Assembly (NCBI GenBank): GCA_025765615.1
Contig: JAIVFJ010000080.1
Location: 1 to 64,000 of the forward strand
Direction of reading: 5' to 3'
Source: Zopfochytrium polystomum
Taxonomy: Eukaryota > Chytridiomycota > Chytridiomycetes > Chytridiales > Chytridiaceae
Length of the DNA: 64,000 nt
Made by a program: the position numbers and the translations under genes. Below are positions 1-11,294 of the stretch, piece by piece (within the stretch, counting starts at the first letter, position 1; each line of letters begins with the position of its first letter). The notes under the pieces were generated by a model. It had not been told where the DNA came from and did not search any database. It worked only from the letters and a program-made list of their open reading frames with translations.

Positions 1-2239
1 GAAAATAGGGGGGGGGGGGGGGGGGGGGGGGTCGGCGATCGGACAAATGAGAAGAGGGGAGAAGGGGTGCACCGATCCTCACTTTCCTGCTTTTTTGCGC
101 GCCGGCGCGTGTCCCTCCATCCGGACGCTCTCAACCCGTTACCCCCCCCCCCCCCCCCCCGCTTTCCTCTCGCCATCGGCCCGTACCAAAGGAAAAATAA
201 AGGTGGGGAGGGGGCGTCGGAGCTGTGGAGAGCTGGATCGTAAAAAGATCGGCAAGGATCGATGCAACGGAGTAACCCTAGCTAACCCTCTCTCACCCGC
301 CGCCGCCCGTTCCCTCCTCTCAACCTCGCCCGCACGAATCGCGAGAGAGAGTTTGGCGTTGTGCGTTCCCCGCAAGAATGCGCTAAGAGCAAGTCGAGCG
401 CGGATTGAACATAACATGCCAGAAGGTTGGCGGGAAGGAAGTGAAGGGAAGGGTGATGGGATTGAAGGTAGGTAGTGTTGGGGATTGAGAATAACGAGGA
501 GGGCTTAGGACTGTGATGATAGACGTATGATGGCTCAAGACATCGATCGGGGCCAGGGCGGGTGGTTTCTAAAACGCCTTTCCCCGAGTTTGCACCCCAG
601 ACAATCCGCGTCCTACGATCGCGAGACACACACACACACACAAGGCCAAAAAAAAAAATACCCGCAACTCCACCCTTCATTCCTCCCCATTCCCCTTCCG
701 CGTCGACGCACTGTGCGAGGCAAGGCGAGGCGAAGCATGGCGGGTTGAAGATGAGCACAAGGGAGTGGTGGGGGGGAATGGGGTAGAAGAGGAGATCGAA
801 GGGTTCACGACCTGCGAGAGGAACCGCGTTCTATTCTGTTTCCACCAACGAATGGACGTTTTCGCGAATACCCCTCGAAGAGAAGGACGATCGGAGGGTT
901 GTGAAAGAGAGGGAGCTGAAAGAGAAGGCGGGGTTGGATGGTTGTTGTTACGCTGGGTGGCGCAGACCGGCTCGGGGGCCTTGCCTCCTCCTATGAACGC
1001 GCCGACGACCCTGCTGGGAAGCATCAAGTCCGGCGAAACACGCGAGTACGAGGGCGTGGGCGTACACCCGTTCCACACACTCTCTCTCTCCGTCAGGAAA
1101 CTCTCGAAGTACCGGTAACGGGGCAGGGCATCTCAGGCCCGGACTCGAAGTGGTTCAGGGGTGGTTCAGACTTCGGCACAGAGCCCCCCGCCGCTTGGGG
1201 GTGCGATCGAAACCCGACTGTCGTTGTGGGGGCAAGCAGAGCCACGCGGTTGAGCCCATCGATGCGCTCAAGGGAGGGGGCTAGTCGTTCGTCTTGGAAA
1301 CCGAGGATGGGGGTGGAAGGGGGAAAGGCTGTTTCGTAAGGCGTTGGGTACAATCTGAGCCGGAAAAAAAAAAAAAAAAAAAAAAATAGCCGAGGTGCGT
1401 GCGGCGGGTGCTGGTTGGGCGCTTGAGACTACTTAGCGGAGCTGCTCTGATACTCCCGCTCGAAGACCTGAGGGCGGGTGCGTATGGTTCCCGAATTATT
1501 AGGGTTGGGGTTTTGGGGGATATCGGGGAATGGATGTTTGGGACAAAGGGGGCTGGAAGGCGTCTGTGTGGGGAAGTGGGAAAAGGGAACGAGTCTCCAG
1601 CGTCCGATCGAAGAAGAAAAGTGGTCTCATTCGCTCTCTGGTAGAGTCGACCTTGGTTTTTTTTTTTTACGACGGGGTGGAAGAGAGCAGAGGGGATGGG
1701 TAAAGGTATAAGGTCGCCGAGCCGTCGACAAAGGGTTGGATCGGTCGTCGAGATGGGTAAAGCAAGCAGGCGATTTCGACCGCACCAACCGTTTCGCCGA
1801 CCCGCGGCCAAATACCCCTAACCGCCCCGTTCCCCCTGCTTCGCTTCGTCCGTAGATGTAGGAACCGAAGGTGGGCCGCGCTCAAAGACGAACTGAAATC
1901 TTTCCCCCGCCTGCACGAGGATCTGTTGCGGCAGGGCGATCTCGTTGCTGTTTTGCGTTCTGTCGTCTTTCGCGCGGACCGCGGGTGGAGGCCGCGCGAG
2001 GGGGCGTAGCACTGCCACGAGGAGGGCGGCAACGAAGACGACGCGCGAGAAGGAGGGGAGGGAATAGTGTGTGTGTGTGGAGGTGGAGGGAGGGCTGGGG
2101 GGTTTTTTTTTACTTCGCCGCGTTCGGGATCGGGGTTTGATTTGAGTGGGGCCAAAGCCAGGGTTGGACGGGGTCCAATTGCTGGGGGTGCTTACCTTCT
2201 TCGCTCGAGCCCCCCTACCAACACAACACATACACACGT

Positions 2240-2302
<63 letters not shown>

Positions 2303-3660
2303 ACTGCCACTCTCGATAATGTCTCGACGAGCCTTTCTTCTCGTTCCGGAACGTCGCATCGCGCAAGCGCGATGGAGAGAGGATTGAATGCGAACTTGCG
2401 CTTTGGGGACGACGTGCTCAACACACCCCTTTTTCCCCGACGGATTGTTCGAGCGATTTCGGAGAGGCAGAAACGGGATTCTGGGATTTTCAACAACGTG
2501 CTCACAGAACGAAGGGGCCAGGGGGTGGTTCGAGGACGACAGGGTTGGTTGGCCGGTTCTGCTTTCCGCGTTTGTCTCGATACGGGAGGTCCGGTTGGTG
2601 GGTTGGGGGGTGAGGATGGAATGCTTTAGCGAGGTAGGGGGAAGGAAGGGAGGTAGGAAGGCAGTGGTTGAGCCGGATTGAGGTTGCCGTTGCAGGTTGC
2701 AGGGGGGGTGAAGCGGTGCAGTGGGGAAGATTAAAGCTGCTGGGGAGAGAGAGAAAGAAAGGAGAGAGAGAGAGAGAGAGAGAGAGAGGGACGGGCGCGT
2801 CCAATCAAATTGCTGCCGTGTTGAGGTGGCGGATCGGGCCCCCCCACACCCGATGTTTCCTTTGCTCCTTTCTCTCTCTGTCTGTCTCTCTGTCTTTCTC
2901 CCTGCCTCTCTCTGTCGACGCCCCTTCCAAATTTTCTGGACCGCAAAAACGGATTCCCCCAAAAAAGAAAACAAAAATGGAACCAGAAAACAAGATCTGT
3001 CGGGACGAGGGCAGAGACAGAGAGAGAGACAGAGAGTTCACATATCCATTGTTGCTGCTCGTCAGTCCCACTCCCCGGTCCGCCGGCCTTAGCTTTTTTG
3101 TCTCCCCGTTGTTCACATCGGAATGCAAAAATGCGACGAGGCATGGCACCACCGTTCAGCGCTTCCGACAGGGGCGGCGGTTAACCTTCAAAAAAAAAAT
3201 TTTTCCTTTTCTTTTTTTTCATGCCACAACCCCAAGTTCTTTTCTATTTAATTTTTTTTTGACGTCTGTCCGCCCTTTTGCCCTTTTGGTGGTGAGGAAA
3301 GGGAGAGAGAGAGACAGACAGACAAGAGAAAGACACAGAGAGAAGAGACAGAGAAAGAAAAAGAGTGCGCAGTGCAAACAGACACAGACACACACACACA
3401 ACACGGTAACCCTTTGCCAGCGAGCGTGCCGCCAGCATTCCATCAGAAAAAGTTCTCGTACCTGGGTCGTGAGACCATGAAACTAGAGTATGTTGTAGAG
3501 CCGTTGATTTTGTTGCAGGGGTGTTTTGGTTTTTTTTTTTTTTTTTTTTTTTTTTATAAACTTGTCATTGTGGCAAAAGCCATCTGTGGCACACCCGCTT
3601 CCATCACTGATCAGCTGCGCAGAACTGTTTCACTTGCACAGAGGAGACATCATCCATACC
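1..3660. other. Low-complexity, microsatellite-rich region without a convincing gene
   Basis: About 3.6 kb of GC-rich, homopolymer- and microsatellite-rich DNA. It has a G homopolymer of about 23 at 9-31, a C run near 144-160, A runs near 1364-1386, (CA)n at about 2245-2300, (GA)n at about 2762-2788 and a long T run near 3530-3555. Open frames here are short, overlap on both strands and are full of simple-sequence residues. I see no family motif or splice-supported exon chain. Confidence 0.6.
2222..2302. repeat. (CA)n dinucleotide microsatellite
   Basis: An almost uninterrupted run of CA dinucleotides lies at about 2245-2300, preceded by imperfect ACACA/ACGTACACG units. It accounts for poly-His/Thr or Cys/Val stretches in the overlapping frames, so those frames are not evidence of genes. 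Confidence 0.9.
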
Positions 3661-3670
3661 TTCCATTTGA

Positions 3671-3748
3671 CACTTTTTTTTTCTTTTTATTGTTCCAGCA
3701 CCAGAGGGCCAGGTGGGAAGAGAAAGTGCCATCGGCAGTGATCGATAG
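3671..3748 (-). mobile_element. LINE 3'-end fragment (short)
   Basis: A T-rich run followed by ATTGTTCCAGCACCAGAGGG and a GAGAAAG block. This matches, on the minus strand, the 3' terminus of the LINE family seen better at 44098-45185 and 10462-10565. Only the last ~75 bases are kept and the terminal hairpin is partly lost. Confidence 0.55.
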
Positions 3749-3805
3749 TTGACTTGGGGGCAAAAGCCAGGTAAAATGAAACGTTGTAGTGAGTGATGCT
3801 TCCAG

Positions 3806-4095
3806 TTTTTTTTTTAATTGTTCTGGCCCATTTGGGGCCAGAAAAAGCCGTCAACGGTGAACTGTAATAGACTACGTCTAGGTATCACCGCAGCAAATCC
3901 ACCCCATGCGCTACGAACTTACAGGGTCATCAGGCATCTCCACTGCATATAAAGCCACAATGATCAAAGGAGAAGGGGAAAACACAGAAACAAGAAAATA
4001 GAGAAGTAAGTCTGAGTGAGGTCAGAGTAAGAGAGGGGAACAGCTGTGAAAAGTCAGAGGGGTGCGATCAGTCAGATTAAGCTACTGCCCATGTC
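3806..4095 (-). mobile_element. LINE 3'-end fragment with poly(A) tail (seen as poly-T)
   Basis: The segment starts with a T run (a poly(A) tail read on the opposite strand), then AATTGTTCTGGCCCATTT and about 270 bases that align by eye with 44132-44425. Shared blocks include CGGTGAACTGTAATAGACTA, the GGTATCACC-GCAAA segment and AAAGTCAGAGGG. It is the 3' untranslated tail of a non-LTR retrotransposon inserted on the minus strand and truncated at its 5' side. The terminal hairpin reads CTGGCCC/GGGCCAG here instead of CAGCCC/GGGCTG. Confidence 0.7.
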
Positions 4096-4160
4096 AAGGG
4101 GAGCTCAGTAGCCCAGTGTTTAACACCTCTGAGTTTGCGTGAGGGGTGCTGGTTTGATCC
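4096..4160 (+). repeat. tRNA-like SINE-type sequence
   Basis: It contains an A-box-like TAGCCCAGTG segment (about 4109) and a B-box-like GGTTTGATCCT (about 4151), separated by an imperfect arm (CACCTC...GAGGGGTG). The T-arm-like stem pairs only with wobbles, so this is not a functional tRNA. A second B-box-like GGGTTTGACTCCC lies near 4483. Both suggest tRNA-derived SINE material, inferred from the pol III box spacing. Confidence 0.4.
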
Positions 4161-4339
4161 TGGCAAAGGTACTAGGGAAAGCGCAGCTAAAGACCATTTG
4201 ATAAGGACACCCCAGACCTCCTCTGGTCACCCCTTGTGATTAGTACAGTGAAAGCTGTGTGAGGTAGCTCAAATAACAGGAAGGTACCTGGCACACTCCC
4301 CAGGTACTGGGCTGTCACAGTTAAGTTGAGTGATGTCCT

Positions 4340-4462
4340 CCAATGACAGCTCGCCATAAGGACAGCTAAGGAAGGCTATACTGACCAGCGTGACTGATGA
4401 GAGTGGCTACTGCGGTGCTATTCATGCCCAAGGTTTCATGGTGCCTAGTGAAGAAAGTTGAG
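4340..4462 (+). repeat. Interspersed repeat shared with 61738-61862
   Basis: About 115 bases (AATGACAGCTCGCCATAAGG ... GTGCCTAGTGAAGAA) recur in the same orientation at 61754-61862 with scattered substitutions and a small indel. At the second site the repeat abuts the AT-rich D5-like block directly. Its class is unknown; it may belong to the LINE/SINE debris around it. Confidence 0.65.
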
Positions 4463-4534
4463 CCCCAGTTGGGGGGCCTGAGGGTTTGACTCCCTCCTAG
4501 GTACAGCCTTCACCATCACTGCAATGCTTTCCCT

Positions 4535-4955
4535 GCCCCTCACTTTTCGACTTGACAATCTTGGAGTGGTTCACACCTTTGAGAAACTCTTCCCCTCTTA
4601 GTCCCCATCTGCACAGCAAGCTCAACACATCTCCTCTCTCTGACTCCCTCCATCGTCATTTGCACCACATCCCACCCCACCCTTTGGGTGTGCATTGCAG
4701 CCACTCTACAGTCTTGGATTGATCCCCCTCCACAAGTTTCCTGGGTTTGTGGACACAACGGCAACGCTGGCAACAAACGAGCAGACAAACTGGCATCTTC
4801 TGTACCCTCGACTTCCAACCCAACCTCGTTGCCAATCCTCTCACAACTGATCCTCCCAGCCACCACCTTCATCTCAAATACCCTGGTCTTGCCAGTCAGT
4901 TCCACCTAACACTTGTATCAATTTTTCCTCTCCTTCGTGGCTTCATCCCTCAATC
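4535..4955 (+). pseudogene. LINE ORF2 fragment: RNase H domain end
   Basis: One frame across 4688-4909 reads an RNase H signature: Trp-Val-Cys-Gly-His-Asn-Gly-Asn-x-Gly-Asn-x-x-Ala-Asp-x-Leu-Ala, which matches the non-LTR retrotransposon pattern (WV.GH.G..GN..AD.LA). The downstream Pro-Thr-Ser-Leu-Pro-Ile-Leu segment matches the LINE copy at 52480. After an internal deletion near 4895-4910 the copy runs to GGCTTCATCCCTCAATC and is interrupted at about 4956 by another repeat. It is a dead fragment with no start. Confidence 0.7.
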
Positions 4956-4956
4956 C

Positions 4957-5275
4957 TCCACCACCAATGAAGACCTGGGTGCTGCCTTGTGCTGATGACA
5001 AATACTCCAAGTATTAAGTGAAATGGAAACCCAGTGTTAACAGTTTTCCTCCTCCTCTGTTCAAGGAGATAATGTAGGAGAGGTTTTTACCCTGTGCCAG
5101 TCACGCTTGCCTAGCAACTATTTTAGTGTGCACATCATCATTCTGTATCAATTATTCATAACAGAGTTTTTTCTCTTTCTCTCCAAGTTGGGGAGAAGGA
5201 CCACCCACAAACACACATCTCCACTTCATTCACTCCTTCCACTCACTCACTCAGAGTAGACTGTTTACACACATT
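4957..5275 (+). repeat. Repeat copy related to the inverted-repeat element at 59.7-61.6 kb
   Basis: About 310 bases from CACCACCAATGAAGACCTGG to the AGAGTAGACTGTTTACA block recur at 59665-59975 in the same orientation. The last ~165 bases recur inverted at 61384-61555. Here only one end is present. It begins exactly where the LINE fragment stops matching, so it is either inserted into the LINE or joined to it by deletion. Confidence 0.75.
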
Positions 5276-8200
5276 AAGTAAACCCTGCTCTGACCTACCG
5301 CTGACCACACAGAGGTCAGGAAACACTCATTCTGAGCTGAAAAGTTGAAGAACTCTTAACTCTCCTCCACTACTTGGTCCCTGTGTACGAGGGTAATTTT
5401 TTTTTTTTCTCCTAACAAGTTTAAAAAAATGTGTTGTGCACTCTGCCGCAAAAAATCTTTATCCCCTTGTAACTCCACTGTTACAAGTGGTACAAAGATG
5501 AAACGTGGTGAATAGTTTCATCATGGCAATACCTAGGCGCTCTCAAAACGGCGAGTTGCCTTGTTTCCCCTATCGTGAGATAGCGTTTTTCGCTTGGCAC
5601 TCTGCGAACTTTTGGAACATCGATGATGTTGAGTTCTATCTGTGTACGAATGTTCATTTTTTCAGATTATTTTCCAGTTACTTGTTCTAATAGCAACTGC
5701 CCACCCCTAAGCAGAGGTGTGGCGCAAGGTTACAATTGGGTTCTGCATGGTAAAACTCGAAAATTTTACAATACAAATTCGTAAAAGATAAAATAAAATA
5801 AAAAAGAAAGAAAGAAAAGTTTTTCACAACAGATGCCATCCCCATCTGCACCTGTCTGACCTCCATGATGAAGAACAAAGGAAAGCAGCCTGCTGTGGAG
5901 GCCCTCTTGGGGGCAGATCTCCTGGTTAGTTTTTGCTGGATCCCTCCTGCATCAACGCTTGCTTAATGCATCCGCTTTAGGAACCACCCAAGGCCAGCGA
6001 CCCCCTCACAGGCGCTTCTTCAGGTTCCGATACGTCGGACCCCAGCTCAGTAGATCCCCAGCCATCTTCTTGGTGCCAGGCTGCTGGCTTTGAAAACACT
6101 CTATCTATTTTAGCCAAATGAATCTAGACTCAGGATTTGAACTATGGAATACCGTTTTATTGCTGGGCTTACTTGATCCTGGCTAGGGACCTCAGGTCAC
6201 ACATATTGACTGCTTCAGCTTTATACACAGACATACTAACACACTACACCAGATCCCACATCACAGGAAATTCCACAGCCATACCTGAGTCCTCACCTCA
6301 ATTGCATCACTCAGATGAATTATCCTAACCAACTTCTGTGACAAAACACAATGTTCCTTGAAATAACTTTTGGCTCATTCCAAGGAGTATCAACATTTAT
6401 CTTTATTGGACACTGAACACTAACACTTTTTCAGAACAAACTATAATCAAGCTCAACCTTGCAAGATTACTGAAATTCCATTCACATCTAAGATTCTTTG
6501 CAGAACCAAATCTAACTGACTCTAGATTTCAAACTCCTCTTGATAGAGTCACTCCAGAACAGCGGTGTTCTTTGAATGCCTCACTCATTCATGCAGCATA
6601 ACCAGGATCTGGATACTTCAGTGATTGCCCTCAACTTTTGCAATCTGACCAGAAACTTCGTGGTTCTGGCTTGGATGTTAGATTTGACAAAACATTCTAC
6701 TGATTCTTTAAAGAGGCAGAGTAGAAGACATCAGGCTAAGTTTTTGTTCCCTTTGCTTGCATTAACACTCTTCTACCAGCACTAATTCACCACAACATCA
6801 CTTGGAGACTAAAGGCAATTCATCATCAAGCAATCAGGTTCTGTGGAAACATCTGGATATACTAACTCTCACTAATGCTTACTACCACTAACTTTGTCTC
6901 TATCTCTATTCTCCCCTCTAGACCAATAAAAACAAAAATCAACCACCTCATAGTCAAACAGTCGCAATTACAACATCATCATACTATTCAATCTGCAGCA
7001 GTCTCAGCAAAATCCAGGAACTGCAGATCAGCTTCAGAAACAACAACAACATTACCACTTTGCTCCATTCAGTCACCAGTCACCTTGAACTATCTTTGAA
7101 CCTGAATTTTGCCAGTTGAACAAGTTGAATTGGAATTGCTTTCAGTTTTCTGCAGTCTCAACAAAGTCAGACAAAGCATCAACCATTCCCCAAAGAAGAG
7201 TTACTCCAGAAAACAACAACTTCCTCCATTCAGTCAGCATTCAACTTCAGCAATCAGAATTGGAAGAAGTTAAACTGGAATTGGTAAAAAGTATCAACCA
7301 CATGGTAATCCACAGCGAAAGTGAATCAGATAGCGGTGTACAGCTCTGGTGTTGGAGGTGATGGCATTCTATGCTACTGCAATTAACGTCACCTCCAGTG
7401 GGCCTTACTGGGAGCACTATAGCATGACTGAGGAAGGCTGGACTGATGTGGCAGACCAGCAATGTAATTCAACCGAAGGCCCACGAACACTGAAGTCCCA
7501 GCTTGTAGGCTTGTGTGGCCCAGACCTGTGTCAGAGGAGGTGGAGTCCTGAGCAGGGAGCCCATTCCGCAAGGAGTACCAACCAGGAGACAGTTATTCTC
7601 CTGATGTGCCTGGGCGAGATGCAGGGGAAAGCGTTGAGGGCAAACTGTGTATGGGGGAGTGGTCGCCTTGCCTCATAGGGTACTGAGGGGAGCATCGTGT
7701 GGAAGGCTCACCTGTGCGGAGTTTTCTCTTGTGCTTTCTTTTGTGTGCAGGGTATCTTAGAAAATCTGAACTAATTTTCCCTAAAGTTTCTTAAGTTAAA
7801 AGCATCACAAGTAGAGTCTATTTCTCTACAACCACAGAACAAACATAACCCTTTAACCTTTGGAATCCACCACAAACTTCTAACCTTCAGGCAAAATTCC
7901 ATCAGAACCAGGTCAGCTGTCGCCACCACCTGACATTCAGGCCAACTGTGTTTGACAAGCACACCCTGCCCAGACCCTCATATATGTGCAGACAGCCTTT
8001 GAAGTTATTGAACAACCCACCAATGTCAACATAATCTGGAACAAATGGGTCTACAAGGTCAAACTTTGTGAAGGCAGCAGCATTGAGTGCTTCTATGCAC
8101 AGCTCACGGCTAAGTGCCCCACTTAGTATCATTGCATTGATATTCAGAATACTCACTCACCTATTGTCCAAATCAATAGTCTTTGTTAACTCACTGAAAT

Positions 8201-9800
8201 GGCTGCCTCAATCAACTGGAACACTGGCACAGTTGATGTCAGCAACATATACCTCAACATCATATTTTATGTGCCAAATCTGCATCGAGCAGTTCATTAC
8301 CACTGCACTGACTGCTGGAGTTGAACAGCCACCTAAATCAAACAGTTGTCAGGAAAGTGCAATCTTCTGGGACTACTGCATCCTCCTTTGTCAGATTGAC
8401 TCATCATCCACACTGCAACCTAATTTAACAATATTTTTGTTTTTTGGCGATTCTGGCAAAAACTTCGTCTGCCATCGCGTTGCCTAATCGTGTTACAAAC
8501 TCTGCGAAATGGGAGCAATGAAAACCATCCTCAATATGCAGCTGGAACATCAACATGACAGGATCTTCTTACGCAAGAAAGTCTATAGCCAGTCCTCGAC
8601 TGGTGGGAGCAGTCGGGACTGCTCCAGCACGGCTAAGAAGCCACGCTCTTGATGCGAGTGAGACCCTTTGGTCCCACGACTACATACGCGCCTCCGAGCC
8701 GTTAGTTTTGGGTCCTTTGGTGTAAGCAGTATGCAGGAGCTTTGACCTGATACTGCTCTGCAAGGATGACTTGCAGCATTTTGCAAGTGATGGTCCTTGT
8801 AACAGTTTTGTATAAAGACAAACACAAGACTGCCAGAAGCCAAGATCAACCTCCCACAACCACCACCTTCAGTAGTGTACACCACAGTTGACTTCCTTAA
8901 GAAGTTCACTTTGGAGGAAACGGAAGACCAACCTGCTGATGTAGAGTATCTATCGAAAGGATCAAAGGTCATACTTTTGACGGAGAACTTAAGGGGCTGT
9001 GGGTGGGGAATGCAGCTGGCCCCACCAACGACTGTGTGACATTGCCAGCTCTGTGTTGGAGTGAGAATCACAGGTGCTTGCCTGCCGCAGAGCCGCAGAG
9101 GCGACAGCAGTGGCGTCGTCGACTCTGCGAGGGTGTTGGTGGCTGCGCCCTGCGAAGTCCCTGGCACCTGAGAGTTCAATCTACGAGTGCCTGCCTTGGT
9201 CCTAACGCTGTGAGAGTGAGATGTGTGAGTACGAGTGCGATGCGATAAAGCCTGTTGGTCGAGTGATCATGCTGACGCAGCCCAGCAGGGTGCGTGCACG
9301 ATTGCACGTGTTTCTGCGTGCGAGTTCCCTGCTGGCGACCTTCCGACCCCTACATAGTCAACTCCCTTCTCTCTCTTCCCCCTGTCGCTGGCGACAACAA
9401 GGCTCCGGCAGCACTGTCTGTGACAAGGGGCGCTAGGTCTCGCCCTGTTCATCCCATCGCTATTAACTGCTCCTGTTGTATTTGAGATTAGGTTCCTGAG
9501 ATAAAAGCCCCTGTTTCCCTCTTCTCTCTCTTTATTCTGCAGTTGAGTGACACCCTCAGGAGTGCCCTTCCGTTTCCCTCTCGCATCGGCCCATGGCCAT
9601 GCGAGTAATCAGTGCTCTGGCACCGATCCCTCAGAGGATTGTCCCTCTGAATGTTCATTCTTTGTGTTTGAGATCCCTGTTAGACAGATCAGTAGGGATA
9701 CTTTGTGGACTAGGCAAGTAGTAGGGTTGAAACACCCACTAGACAGCAGCCCAATAAAGTTAGTCTTAGCCTATTATTTGCTTTCCCTCACTCTAGCGCC
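5276..9800. other. Decayed repeat-like DNA with no convincing gene
   Basis: About 4.5 kb in which every frame is broken by stops within about 200 codons. Two similar ACTCCAGAA phrases (about 6550 and 7203), alternating CAGCAGTCTCAG phrases (6997, 7158) and runs of Gln/Thr/Ser codons suggest an old, internally repetitive element. I found no reverse transcriptase, integrase, transposase or cellular domain. The minus frame 8583-9179 (198 codons) is the longest but has no recognizable motif. Confidence 0.4.
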
Positions 9801-9832
9801 CAGATCCCAGGGTCAAAGGAGTGAGTAAAGTC

Positions 9833-10075
9833 TCACAAGTGGGTTTAATACCAAAGTGGCGAACGAAAAACGTGGCTTCCCAATGAACTAGATCAGGGTT
9901 GTGGGTAATGTGGGCAAAGACCGAGGTGGTCAGAAGGGCAAAATGATAGGGTCCCCTGAGGAGACACAGTTGTTGTCGAAGTTGGCCAAAGACTGGGGTA
10001 TTTGAGATGACTTCCAGCCTCGCCAATGGGGAGGACGACGTCGCGTTCCCCTCGATCCTCGATGCCTCGTCGCTC
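9833..10075 (-). pseudogene. LINE ORF2 fragment
   Basis: On the minus strand a frame reads Leu-Glu-Val-Ile-Ser-Asn-Thr-Pro-Val-Phe-Gly-Gln-Leu, then His-Ile-Thr-His-Asn-Pro-Asp-Leu-Val-His-Trp-Glu-Ala. The same segment occurs at 52540-52690 in the longer LINE copy (SNTPVLGQLQ, HITHNPDLVHWEA). It is the post-RNase-H part of ORF2 without flanking domains. Confidence 0.7.
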
Positions 10076-10459
10076 ATCCCGCGACAAAGGTGCGTGAGGC
10101 CGATGCACGTTTCCTTCCTTCGTTCTGAGATTGTAAGTTAAGAAAAAGGTTTGCTCTTGCTTGACCTATGACAGCAAGAAGCCGGCGCTGATTCGCCCTC
10201 CTCCTTTGCCGAAACAGTTTTCTGGTGCATTCAAGTTTGACTCAAATCCCTCGTCAACAAGGACGACGAGCGAGAGGTACACGGAAGGCAGTATGGAGTT
10301 CGAAAAAAAAGAATTCTGGGACGGCCGCGGAGAACAAGCAGCTATAGCTTGATTACGTGCGTTCTGTTTACTTGGCAAACACTGGCATCGCGAAAACCCA
10401 TGTGTGGCCCTTTCTTCCCTTCTGCGTCGTCTCACTGCCCGCCAACGATATTCGCTATG

Positions 10460-10567
10460 AACTTTATACCTGGACATAGTCCATTACAGTTCACCGTTGA
10501 TGGCTCTTTCTCTTCCTGCCAGCCCCTCTGGGGCTGGAACAATAAAAAAAAATTAAAAAAATAAAAA
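10460..10567 (+). mobile_element. LINE 3'-end fragment, plus orientation
   Basis: The segment TACCTGGACATAGTCCATTA ... CCAGCCCCTCTGGGGCTGGA followed by ACAATAAAAAA is the reverse complement of the start of 3806-4095 and 44098-44210. It has the terminal hairpin (CCAGCCCC-TCT-GGGGCTGG) and an A-rich tail. The following TTCGCTATGAACTTT (10578) repeats the bases at 10450-10464, which flank the insertion. This is a likely target-site duplication of about 15 bp. Confidence 0.7.
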
Positions 10568-10919
10568 ATAAAAAAAATTCGCTATGAACTTTGCCTTCAA
10601 CGTGCCTTGTTTATAGTGCACGGTCAAGTGTCGCTGAGGTCAGATGAATCCAAGTTTTTTACGGAACACCGCATCAATCAAGCCGTTATTCAATGAACGA
10701 CGAAGGGGTGGGTCTGTTTGAAGCCGCATGAGAGGAGACTGGGCTTTGAACGTGGATGCTTTCATCTATGTGCGCAAGAGTCACCACTTCGATTGTGTGC
10801 ATGAAAACTCGTTGAATATTAACTTTGGGTCGATTTCTATCTGCCGCTTGTCTTCAAATTATTCATTTTGGGGGGAGCGGGGAGGGGGGCACTTACCGTT
10901 CTTACAAGCATTGGATGCA

Positions 10920-11294
10920 ATCTACCTGGCGACGCCGCCAAAGCGGGTAATGACGGGAGTTGGGGCTGTTCGAGAATGTCTGGAATCCCATGTATCACCA
11001 CCTGCTCAATCGACGTTTGCGTCGTTCGGATGCTCGTGGGCAGCGTGAAAGGCTTTCAGCGCATGCTGCTGATAAAAGAAGCTCGATAGGTAGCTTCGAG
11101 AAGGCGTCAGATGATTTTCAATGAAGTTCTATTTTCAGAAAAGAAATAAATCATCGTGGGACAAGCGCGCACTAAAAAAAGAAACAAGAAAAAGGAAAAG
11201 AAAACGAAAAAAAAAAAAAACAATTGGTTTCGTTGCTTTCTCTTAAGTACCAACTATTCTGCTTTCCTCGCAACAATCGATTTTTGCCGTCGCG
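10920..11294 (+). promoter_or_regulatory. Conserved upstream region of the first knuckle-array gene
   Basis: Two blocks upstream of the gene at 11295 are repeated, inverted, upstream of its paralogue. TACCTGGCGACGCCGCCAAA (about 10924) matches 15829-15861 read in reverse. 11094-11294 (GCTTCGAGAAGGCGTCAGAT ... CGTCGCGATGCGC) matches 15614-15814. Because the inverted duplication includes about 200-370 bp of 5' flank, both genes probably inherited the same promoter. I see no clear TATA box. Confidence 0.5.

Noticed and set aside
47..3752. Many overlapping frames of 60-270 codons on both strands
   Set aside because: They are made largely of microsatellite-encoded residues (Arg/Glu, Ser/Leu, Cys/Val, Thr/His), have no motifs, and overlap each other in all frames. 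One minus frame near 2000-1820 looks more protein-like but has no start, splice or family support.
8583..9179. 198-codon minus-strand frame
   Set aside because: No motif and no neighbours that support it; composition fits a chance frame in decayed repeat.
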